From positions 2,666,001-2,730,000 of the forward strand of contig OY756140.1 of assembly GCA_963576785.1 (NCBI GenBank): a stretch of DNA of 64,000 nt, read 5' to 3'. Made by a program: the position numbers and the translations under genes. Source of the stretch: Chlorophyllum brunneum. Its lineage: Eukaryota; Basidiomycota; Agaricomycetes; Agaricales; Agaricaceae. A model generated the notes under the pieces. The model was not told where the DNA came from, searched no databases, and saw only the letters and a list, made by a program, of their open reading frames with translations. Below are positions 22,145-37,645 of this stretch, in pieces (position 1 is the stretch's first letter; every line of letters begins with the position of its first letter).

Positions 22145-23983
22145 ATGAGGCTCGCGCTCGCCGCCGTTGTCGCCGTCATCCCTTTCGTTTCTGCCTTTGC
22201 TGACCATGCTCAGCATGGCAAGCGGATGCATCACGCACGCCAGGCACCCCCAGTATCATCATCCCCCAGTAGTGCCAACACAGCGACCACTTCCAAGCCA
22301 GCACCTCCAGCGAGTACTTCGCCTCCGGCCCCAGCACCCACCACTAATCAGCCTGGACAGCCTGGCAACCCGACCACTCCTGGTGCCCCACCCCCCGCTG
22401 GAACCCCCTCCTCTGCTGCCGTTCCTCCAGGCCAGACCTCACCACCCGCTTCGGTCCCTTCTATGCCTCCTACTGTGTCTTTCTCGCTCTTGGCTACGAA
22501 CCCAACTGCTGTGCCTCTTGCGAGTATCAACGCTAACGCTCCCAGTGTCGCGACAAGTCCTCTAGACTCGACCGTGGCACCAGGCACCCAACCAACTTTC
22601 ATTCCAGGCGCCCCGTCCCTCCCCAACAGTTCGTTGCCTGATATTTTTCCGGATTACACGTGCAATAATAAATTGATACCCCTTGTTTGCTTCTGCATGC
22701 AGTTGTTCAGTTCAATCCAGCCAACTATCCGCCCCTGGATAAAATTCCTCCTGTTGACTCTCCAGAAGTCCAGCAATGGAAACAAGAAGTCGCAAATTCA
22801 GGCATTTCTATTCCGTCCTTCTCCCAGACTGTGGCCGGTATGCTATTTTTAGAAATTATTCCGCATCAAAATTTTTGAATTTCCCCCCCCCCCCCCCCCC
22901 CCCGCGAACAGGTGGTTGTCCCACTAATCCAGACGCCATTAAGGATACGAGCCGATGCTGGTGGACCTGTGGTGGTTGTACCCGTGACAGTGATATTACT
23001 GACTGCCCTGAAGCAAAGCACTGGGGTTTGACATATGATGATGGCCCAGGATTCTACACCTCCCAATTACTTGACTACCTTGATGAGAAGCAGCTCAAGT
23101 CTACTTTTTTCGTAGTCGGCTCCCGTGTCATCTCGTTCCCCGCAACCCTACAGGCAGAATACATGGGCCAGCACCAGATTGCCGTTCATACTTGGAGCCA
23201 CCCTGCTCTTACGACATTGACCAACGATGAAATCATTGCCGAGCTTGGATGGACCAAGAAGGCTATCAAGGATGTCCTTGGCGTAACTCCTAATATGATG
23301 CGGCCTCCTTTCGGTGATATCGAGTAAGGACTATTTTTCCTCACGCGGCGTCTTTAAACCGCTGATCACCCATGTTGGCGCAGTGATCGCGTCCGTGCGA
23401 TTTCTATGGCTATGGGTTTGACCCCTGTCATGTGGACCCGCATCAGTACCACAGCGACTTTTGACACTGATGGTAAGTAAACAGGACGCTTCAAATAAGT
23501 GTTTAACTCATGACCGGTGGCCTTGTAGACTTCAATATTCACAGTGGCTTGACCTCTGTCAGCCAAGTCTTGCAAAATTGGCAGAACATTTTGGGCAATG
23601 TCACCACCCGAGACAGAGGGTTTGTGGTTTTGGAACACGACTTGTTCCAGCAGACGGTCGAAGTTGCGACGGGCTACATTTTACCTGATGCTCTCGCTCG
23701 CGGCTTGACCATTGAACCCGTCTCCTCTTGCTTCTCAATGCCTCTTGCCAATGCCTACATTGAGACCAATGATAATAAAACTCACCCACCTCCTTCAGGC
23801 ACTGGTGCGGCTACTATCCCTGGTACTTCTACTACTAACCCAGGTGGATCTGGTGTAGGTGCAGGATCTGGTGGTGGTCAAGGTGGTCAAGATTCGGGCG
23901 CTGCTGAGACATTCCGTGTTGGTGCCGTCGTTGCAGTAACAACCCTTGCTGGTGTCCTTACCAGCATATTCACCCTCTTGTAA
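22145..23983 (+). CDS. Chitin deacetylase (carbohydrate esterase family 4), GPI-anchored type
   Basis: MRLALAAVVAVIPFVSAFA is a signal peptide. A Pro/Ser/Thr-rich stalk of about 130 residues follows, then a conserved NPANYPPLDKIPPVDSPEV region and the NodB domain. The metal and catalytic motifs are all present: motif 1 TYDDGPG, motif 2 HTWSHP, motif 3 RPPFGDID. Asp and the two His of motifs 1-2 bind the metal. The C-terminus has a Gly/Ser/Thr-rich linker and a hydrophobic end (VGAVVAVTTLAGVLTSIFTLL), as in GPI-anchored basidiomycete enzymes. It removes acetyl groups from cell-wall chitin to give chitosan. The intron before GGCPTNPDA (about 22840-22911) contains a run of 21 C (22883-22903) just before its 3' splice site. 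The first intron boundary (donor near 22629, GTTCGT) is inferred from family continuity. Confidence 0.93.
22883..22903 (+). repeat. 21-nt C homopolymer inside chitin deacetylase intron
   Basis: A run of 21 C residues sits 8 nt before the exon starting GGCPTNP and acts as the pyrimidine tract of the 3' splice site. No other homopolymer of this size stands out in the window. Its exact length may be uncertain because sequencing often miscounts such runs. Confidence 0.9.
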
Positions 23984-25457
23984 TGGTCTATTCCGCGTAC
24001 TTTTTTCATGAACCACATTCCTCTCGTTCTCTGTTCACTCATTTCCGTTACCTTCGTTTTGGACCATATACAAAATCACTGACGAGCAGTATAATACGAG
24101 CACAAGAGATGCACCGCCCATCTATGCATTAGCACCACCGTCTATCTACTCGAGTATTATCCCACAACCATCCCCACAACTTGCCAACAATCGACTACTA
24201 ATACCCAGCGAGCGATTGACTTTCTAGTTGTATATATTGTTGATTAGACGCCAGTTTTGACTCTTGCCACTTTTTTTTAATCTTTCGCCAAACATTGTAG
24301 GGGGACGCTGTACTTTGTTTCTCTGACTTTTGGCCGGGTGGATCATTGTACTGCCAACGCGTGGATATAGGTTTTCCCGAAAATGGATTATATTTTTATG
24401 TCGGGCTGGCATATAGAACAGCCGTCAGGTGCCGACGGTTTCGAGAAACTTTCCGGCTTGAAGTTCCTACCCTATCTATCCATGGGGTAACATTCTGATC
24501 TGCTCTGATAGAGAATTTAACCCCGAGACTCCCAAGGTCGAGTACCTACTAGACACAGCCACAGCATGATAAAGCTTACGACTCAGACATATTCCTGATT
24601 TTTGAAAAGTGGTGTATCTGTATTGAACGAGCAGGCACGACTTATTCTAACGTATGTAAAGAGGCGCTGGTAAGGACACAATTGGAAGAGATTGGAGAGA
24701 ACACCGAGATCGTACAGGCGTAAACACACTTGGAGTTCAGTCGTGAAGGTGAACTTAAGCAACCAGAAACAGTGAAAGAGAACAAGAGAACACCTGGATC
24801 AAGTCCAACGATCGACCAGATATGTCAGCCAAGAAACTATGTGTAGATGAGCCCCGGATAGGAAGCGGTTGGAAAAGGATATGACTTACGACGGCTGGGA
24901 AATGGATAACGAAACAGGACAGGGATGAGGAACAAAGCTACAGGTAATACTAAAGTGATTTGAAGTGTATATTGCAAGTGAGGGAATGGAAAATTTAGGA
25001 ATTGGGCGAACAAGTGTTGGGGAAAGGAACAATGCGCAGACAAGTGTATAAAACATGGTGAACACAGAATGAGAAATCCAAACAACAATAAGATAAGCGT
25101 CAAACAAGCAAGGGGGAAAAATTGAGAAGATAAACTCAAAGCCCCATAATGGCACATAGTAATAATAAAGTAGACTGCGACAGACGAGGATATGAGGTGA
25201 CAGACAGAAGGATATAGCCCAGGTTAACCGGCACCAACTAAAGACAGAGAGAGTTCAAGGCAAACATCTAGGTAACATGTGCCGGGTAACAAAGGAACCG
25301 ACTCAAGTGGGAGTCAAACGAGTATAGGTGCGGATATGTGCGGACGAGAGAAAAGAGAAGCGCAGCATGAGAGCCAGGGGCATTGTGCCGGCGGCGGTGA
25401 GAACGAAGAGGAGTAGCCGGTATGGACAGCACGCTATTTATGATTCGACGCTGGCAA
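23984..25457. other. Long intergenic stretch without recognised gene
   Basis: This 1.47-kb region lies between the convergent 3' ends of the chitin deacetylase and SRPK genes. From about 24550 to 25400 the + strand is purine-rich (A and G), which makes spurious hydrophobic frames on the other strand, such as 24837-25157. I see no conserved protein, tRNA or terminal repeat here. Confidence 0.45.
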
Positions 25458-28540
<3,083 letters not shown>

Positions 28541-30324
28541 CTATAGGACGGCCTGAGAGGGGGGCGAGAACGGGGCGGGTGTGGGGGAGACAAGGATATG
28601 AGTGGAAGGGAGGAGAAGCGAGGTGCGTATCGCCCAGCGCCCCCGGCAGTCACACTGTCACACTGTCACACCTCCCCACTCCGGAGCCACTCGCCAATCG
28701 GTGCACAGCCGTGGCTAATCAACAATTGCCTTATCTCAGGCCGCTCGTGAAATCGTCCGCTTGTTTCCTCCTCAGGTCTCCAGCTGCCAGACGCCCTAGT
28801 CCCCGACGCCCTAACGCCCCTGCTGCAGACCATCTCTTGTGTTCGTGCCCAGCTCCACACCTGCTCCGAGCTCGTGCGGCATTCCGGGCCTTGCGGCCTT
28901 CGCCTGCTCGCCACGCTGGCCCTACATTGAAACAGGATGTCTGAGAAACAAACAGCCAGCTGAATATCACCTCCGCCAGAAACCCGAATGGCCCCCAGTT
29001 CCTCTATTTTCCCGAGTGTGCCTGGTCCAGTTCCGTGGTCATTCCACCTTGTCTCAAACTTATGTACAGTGTAGTAGCTCTACAATGTAGGCATACCAAA
29101 TACAGATGCCTACACACCCGGTGCCTCTGCGTCTCGGTCCTCTTGCAGTACGGGATGACAGGTATGACACCTCGCCGCGGTTTGTGCTCCGGGGATGGAG
29201 AGATAATTCGGATAATCGTCATTAATTTAATCAACTCCTGCCGTGCTGGACTGGTATTTTTTTCTCCCGCACAAGACCAGTAGGTGCGAATCTGATCATG
29301 CGGATTTACCCGTCCATCCAGTTCTACGAACACCAGGCTAACCGCAAGCCACAGCGGTCTTTACTTCTGCCACACTCTCACCCTGAGACATTCCTCCTCG
29401 AAAAAGGGCTAGCTAATCAGACCACAATGCCATCTTTGCATGGCAGATCGAATGCCTGCTCGTTCCAATTAAGCCGGCGGTTAGCAAAAGGTACTTCCCG
29501 AGGTCTACGCAAGAATAGTAGAGCAAGTTACACCTAAGAGCGATCAGTTACAGGCAGGACGTTCCCATGCACCGTGGGACATTCTGTAGATATGAATATG
29601 AATCTGGGACAATCGGGGGAGGGGGTAAGTAGCAACTTTTCCGTGATCCGACGCAGACACTATGCTTCTCTCCGGCTCTGTTCACTTCCGCGGCCCTGTA
29701 GTGGTGGCCAAGGGCTGGGGGACGAGTGGCTTCCAACTCGAAGGCCTCAAGTGGTAGCTTAACCTAAAAATACGGAGGTTATTTTGAGACACCACTTGTT
29801 GTTCTAGTGGATCAACTAAGAATAATTGGGAGTTGGTGTCGCCTCCCCGTTGTATATTCATCTCATCTTATTTCAATAACCATTCACCAGAGGTACAAAG
29901 ATAGATGCAGAGAATCAATGACCTGATCGGAAATGCGTCCAACACTTACGAAGCTTGACCCATTTGAAAGGGTGGCAAAGTTGTGGTAACGTAGCTTTTT
30001 GAACGCCCGAGGTGGAGTGGGTGGTCAGAACAGCAGAGCAATAAAGCCGGGATGACGACGATGACTGCTGACCTCTCAACTATGCCAAGCAAACTTCCGT
30101 TAAAGGGTACCTGGGTATCCATGACGTGCTGACTGGACGCTTGCACAGTTATCAGCTTACCGCACCAGGCCTATTCACAGCCTGTCGCCCGGTGCTTATT
30201 TTATCTCTAATCGCCACCACCACTCCTCACACTCACATCCCCTCTTCTACGGTCCAGCCCACGGGGTCGCTCCATCGGAAGTCCTTTCTCTGCCCAATCA
30301 TCGTATATAGCTCATTCATACAAC
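28541..30324. promoter_or_regulatory. 1.8-kb intergenic region between two divergent kinase genes
   Basis: Both kinases point away from this stretch, so it should hold two promoters. The sequence is GC-rich near 28540-28930 and more AT-rich near 29760-29950. A small inverted repeat (TGCCAT, 6-nt loop, ATGGCA) lies near 29430. No protein, RNA gene or repeat family is recognised; the open frames here show no family resemblance. Confidence 0.4.
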
Positions 30325-32569
30325 ATGACCGCACTCTCGGAATCACCCCCTGGGCTACTACAAGAGCCGGCCTCTCATGGGTTGACCATGGAGGATATGG
30401 GCTTTATTAGCAAGAAGTTCATTGGTGCTGTCAAAGACGAGTGGACGCTGTTCAGGTGGGACAGCTCTGAAATTCTTTTTCCACGCCCTGAATTCAGCAA
30501 CATCCGTCTAGCGACCGTGCTTCCGACTACACCATAGGTGAACCCATTGGTCATGGTGCTTCATCTATCGTTTATGCCGCTACGTTTCATCCGTCGCCCA
30601 AGGATCCCCACAACTCTCAAGCCCCAATTCCATGCGCGCTCAAGGTCCTCGATCTTGATTCTCTCGCTCCTCGGTCACTACAACTCCTCCAAAGAGAAAC
30701 AACTTTGATGTCTCTTTCAAAACATCCCAACGTCCTTCGAGTGCGTGGTTCTTGGATGAACGGACATAAACTATACATCGCCCTTCGTCTCATGAACAAG
30801 GGCAGCGCCGCCGACGCCATGCGATACGGCTGGCCTGGAGGCATGGAGGAGGATGTCGTCCGGTGTATATTACGGCAGGCGCTCAAAGGCCTAAAGTAAG
30901 CTAGCTATCACACTTCGTAGTTCCTCCCTCACACATTCTCCCATCAGCTATCTTCATATCAACGGCTTCATCCACCGTGATGTCAAAGCCGCGAACTTGC
31001 TCATTGATGATGATGGGACCGTGCTCCTAGGAGACCTGGGTGTCGCGGCCGACCTCAGTGAGGATTCGTCTCACCATATGTATACTGGAAAGGGGTATGG
31101 AGTTACTGCGACGGCCGCGCTCCATCAAGCGCAACCAAGGCGTTCGGTCGCCTTAAGTAACGGAAATCTCAAAGGGAGGCCAGTAATCGGAAAGCGCAAG
31201 TCGTTTGTTGGCACGGTATGTTTGTAGTTATCCACGAATCCGACGGAAGACTGACCTATGTGAGCAGCCGTGTTGGATGGCACCGGAGTTGATTGCAGGC
31301 CGACAGTATGATTCAGCAGCTGATATCTGGAGCTTCGGTATTACCGCTCTGGAGCTGAGTCAAGGTCGGCCGCCTAGATCAAGGGAGTCACCTAAAGATG
31401 TCCTTTTACGAATGTAAGTGGTTTGTTACGTATTCTCAAGGTTTGAGGGTGACGATTTTCTAGTATTCACGATGCTCCCCCTACCTTAGACAGAGAAGGC
31501 GGAACGTTCAGGTATTCCCGCGCCTTCAAAGAGATGGTTGATAGCTGTCTTGTGAAGGATCCCTCCAAGCGGTATGAACTCCTTACAACCCCAACAACAA
31601 AACGCAGGCTAATCGCTACTTAGTCCCACTGCCGAGCAATTACTTCAAACACCGTTCCTCAGGAGTGCAAAGAAGAAAAGTTATCTGATTAATACAATTC
31701 TCAGTAAGTCTCACCCGGACACCTGTGATGAAGCACTGCTGAGTGGTTCTAAAGAGGACCTACCCCCTTTAACCCGGCGCCAGGAACGTCGTGCTATGCG
31801 CCACCCACCAACAATCTCCACTATCGATTCGTGGGACTTCGCGACAACTGTCAATTCACCAACAAGTACTATCCACCACCACCACCGACGGAGAACATTA
31901 GAAGACCTCTCACCGCGCACACCAGAGCGAGAAAAACACCAGGAGATCTTTCATTTCGACGATGATCTCCGTGAAGACCTCGACCGTCGCACAACTTCAT
32001 CCTCGGAAGGCGACGTATCAACAGATACGGCGGATCGGGACTCATCAACACCACCAACCGATCCGTCTTCATTTATGAATTCACCACCGAGTCCGAAATT
32101 ACCTGGTGACATCGAACCATCTTCGGTGCCTCGTAGTGAAGAGTCGGTGAAGAAGGGTTTCTGGTCACGAATCACCCCAAAAGTCAGGAGACCATCATCA
32201 TCTCGAGGGACAGGCTCCCCTGTAATGCATAACAACGGTTGTCCTGCTGATTCTGGGCCACGATCGCCACGTTTGTGCCCGAAACCCACGTTCCCAGGGG
32301 CCAACGACATTCCCGATGGAAGTCTTGCGAAGAGCTTAGTAGAGCAGGTCCAGGCGTCGAAGGAGCCTGTGGTAGGACCGACAGCCGTTGATGTTATGGT
32401 GCACCGACCGTCGACCCCCGGTCCTAATACCAAGGCATTTGGTGGTTCACCTAATCCAAAGAAAGGCTCGGAGGAACTCGCCACTATCAAAGGGAAACGC
32501 CCATCTTCAAGGGGAAATATATTCGGAGGGATGATTGGGGAAGCGAGAAGCAAACTGGCCAGGTCATAA
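30325..32569 (+). CDS. Ste20-group kinase of the GCK-VI (OSR1/SPAK, Fray) type
   Basis: The start is MTALSESPPGLLQEP. The first intron removes a piece so that FSDRASDYTIGEPIGHGASS runs into the glycine-rich loop. Kinase motifs are CALKVLDLD (VAIK Lys), HRDVKAANLL, DLGVAADLS, and FVGTPCWMAPEL in the activation segment, with WSFGITALELSQG after it. This set, with DLG and GTPCWMAPE, marks the GCK-VI branch. The activation segment has an insert of about 45 residues (31075-31215). The C-terminal half is a disordered Ser/Pro/Arg tail of some 260 residues (SPRTPEREKHQEIFHFDD and others). I do not see the C-terminal CCT domain of animal OSR1/SPAK. Those kinases regulate ion transporters; the fungal role is not settled. 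The last exon is open from about 31705 to the stop. Confidence 0.9.
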
Positions 32570-32741
32570 CATTTGATGGCCTCGGCACGGGTTGGAGGAG
32601 CGTCAGGGGACCCAACGCTGCCGGGTCTTTGTATTTTATCTGTCTCAGTATATTCCCCTACTTGTAATCTCACCGTGGTCCCCCGGATACGAGTAAAACA
32701 ACAGTGACGAGCAGCCACCCATAAATTTAACGTAGAGTGTA

Positions 32742-32814
32742 GCCCGTCTTAGCTCAGTTGGTAGAGCGCGTCACCACCGGTGACGGAGTCAGTCGTTCAA
32801 GTCGCTATGGGGAA
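32742..32814 (+). tRNA. tRNA-like sequence, probably a degraded tRNA gene
   Basis: The stretch TTAGCTCAGTTGGTAGAGC is a perfect pol III A box and D arm. CGTTCAAGTCG 30 nt later matches the B-box/T-loop core (GTTCRANNC). Between them, CGTCACCACCGGTGACG forms an anticodon-like arm. However, the acceptor arm (GCCCGTC against the 3' end) does not pair, U33 is missing, the T stem is weak and no T run follows. It is best read as a tRNA pseudogene or tRNA-derived sequence. A functional tRNA is unlikely. The anticodon would be ACC (Gly) if the loop is taken at face value. Confidence 0.4.
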
Positions 32815-32883
32815 ATTCTTGTTACTCTATTGACTACATATCTGTGCCTAACCTGTTAGTTGCCTTTTCCCCAATCGTCCATC

Positions 32884-34371
32884 ATGAATGCAATGGAAAC
32901 CGATGATATGTCTGTCGTTCTATCCTCTTCTATCACCTCTGGGCTGTCGTTATCACTGTGAGCACCGTTCCAGGCTCTGAGCTGGGTACTCAATGTCACC
33001 CTGTGTTATAGGCACCCCCTTCCCATCCTAAATATTTCAGAACACCTCACCCGCCGGAAGTTACAGACCAATAGTGCCGATCCTTTTGGTATATACGTCG
33101 TACCTTTTTTCAATTCAAATCAACCTAAACTCTGTAGTTCTTGGCGCCCTCCTTGGTACACAGAATGGTCGTGAAGTGGAGATCGTGAATACTTTTGAGC
33201 TGGCTGTTGAAGACGATGGAGATTCTGTTGACCGTGCATTCCTCGTATCCCGGAGAGACCAGTGTAAGTACCTACGCGAGCGGCGCACCAGTCCTCGTTC
33301 GGTCAAGGTTCAGACACTGATCACGGCCTGCTACCGCTCCATCGCGCGTTTTCGATGATGTCTAGATAAACAGGTGTTCCCTTCCTTGGAATTCATCGGA
33401 TGGTATACTGTTGCAGTGCGCCCAACGTCCAGGCACATCGCGTTGCATGAACAAGTTCGCCCATGATCTGCCCCTATACTCACCCACATGCTGATTGTGG
33501 TGTATCTTGGTTTCTAGTTCACTAGCTATTGCTCTACCCCACTGCTCCTAATTCTACAACCCTCATTCGCATTCGCATTCGTCTCAAGTGCCGATATCAA
33601 TGCCCAGACACTACCTTTCAAGGCATATGAGCCCTCCATCGAGATCAAGGAGAGGACGTCGAGGTCGGTATTTATTGAGGTCCCCTACAATGTCGAAACG
33701 GGTGAAGCCGAGCGGATTGCTGTGGACTGGACGGCCAGGGGAGGGGGTAGTGGTACTAGTCGTGAGCGTCTTTCCACCCATTATCGTTCGCATATGCAAT
33801 TATAATTCGATTAGTGGACTCGCACCTTCAGACACAACGATCAGCTGTCAAGATGCTCCACGAGCGTATCACGGTCTTGGTCAAATACGTTACGGATGTT
33901 ATCGCGGGCACGTCGATAGCACTTCCTATGTTTCACGTCAGCGATTGTAATCTAATTGACAGGTCAAGCCCCCAAAGACCAAGCAACACTTAGGGCCCTA
34001 GCAGCTCTAGTTGCCTCTTTGCCTACTACAGAGAATAAGGCTTTCCGCCACGAATTCAACACGGTGAGCCTGTATAGCGTTTTATCTGATCGAACCCCGA
34101 CTGATCTGTATTCAATTACAGGAATATGAAGATGTACAACTCACGGCCTTTTTGTCGTCTCTCACGAAGTCTTCCAACATTCTCAATGACGTGAGTTATT
34201 CCATTCGAAAAATCGGAGCCTTCAGCTACCGTATAGGACGCTGATGGCCGCCGCTCTTCTTTGTTTCAGCTGGTCGACAAGCACATCGTACTGACAGCTT
34301 CTCGTGACGATCGAAATCCACGAAGAAGGAATGTGCCGGGAAGACAAGGTGGTGCGGCTGATTGGCATTAA
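32884..34371 (+). CDS. CSN6: COP9 signalosome subunit 6 (CSN6)
   Basis: The start is MNAMETDDMSVVLSSSITSG. The MPN domain reads HPLPILNISEHLTRRKLQTN, LGALLGTQNGREVEIVNTFE, and YKQVFPSLEFIGWYTVAV. It lacks the full JAMM metal-binding set, as expected for the inactive CSN6/Rpn8 type. The C-terminal part (HLQTQRSAVKMLHERITVLV, KYVTDVIAG, then QAPKDQATLRALAALVASLP) is diagnostic of CSN6, and the end LNDLVDKHIVLTASRDDRN closes the protein. CSN removes Nedd8 from cullins. Several introns of about 50 nt are used. The intron at 33908-33962 begins GCACGT, a GC donor, in the only reading that joins IAG to QAPKDQ. The gene ends tail-to-tail with MCM5. Confidence 0.9.
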
Positions 34372-34413
34372 ACTGAACATGCGCACATGTAGACTTGCTA
34401 TTCGACTGCCCTA

Positions 34414-34439
34414 TGAAACGCCTCGCCCATATCGCATTG
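34414..34439 (+). repeat. Direct repeat copy 1
   Basis: The unit begins TGAAACGCCTC and ends ATATCGCATTG. A second copy lies 202 bp downstream and differs at two positions (GCC versus ACT in the middle). The sequence just 5' of each copy is also loosely similar, hinting at a small old duplication. Confidence 0.75.
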
Positions 34440-34615
34440 TCAATCCCTTTCGAACCATTGTTCTGTAACCGCTTGTACAACGACATATAGATAGTTCAGT
34501 AGGAGAGTCTTCTTGTCGATCAAACAATGACAGGGCACCTAACTTAGAGCCAATGTAGAAGAGCTAACCTGAACTGGGATCCTGACTCCTACGTCCTTGT
34601 ACATTCTACTACACC

Positions 34616-34641
34616 TGAAACGCCTCACTCATATCGCATTG
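34616..34641 (+). repeat. Direct repeat copy 2
   Basis: This is the second copy of the 26-bp unit at 34414-34439, with two substitutions. No target-site duplication or terminal inverted repeat is visible, so there is no evidence that it is a mobile element. Confidence 0.75.
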
Positions 34642-34844
34642 CATCATGAGGCTAGGCGTTGAAATGGAACCGAAGTTAGTCTCTTCCTCGGAAATAAATC
34701 TCTGATACCCTCTTTCCAACTCCTGAGGGATCGCTTCAGGGACATGGACGAAAGAGGAGTCGCCCATTGATTATGGTCACACTGATACACATTACTAGTA
34801 CATGCAAACATTCTATAGATATCGTCTTCAAGATGGGAGTGGAA

Positions 34845-37645
<2,801 letters not shown>

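Larger units (their letters stand above)
34372..34844. other. Intergenic, convergent 3' ends, holds an imperfect direct repeat
   Basis: The 473-bp spacer between CSN6 and MCM5 carries two copies of a 26-bp unit (34414-34439 and 34616-34641, 24 of 26 identical). No coding exon is supported. Confidence 0.55.

Noticed and set aside
24837..25157. Minus-strand frame of 106 codons with hydrophobic character
   Set aside because: It arises from the purine-rich + strand; its residues (Phe, Leu, Pro, Ser) are what such a composition would give by chance, and no motif or splice partner is seen.
34414..34641. Transposon or CRISPR-like array from the repeated 26-bp unit
   Set aside because: There are only two imperfect copies, no terminal repeats and no enzyme gene; CRISPR arrays do not occur in fungal nuclear DNA.
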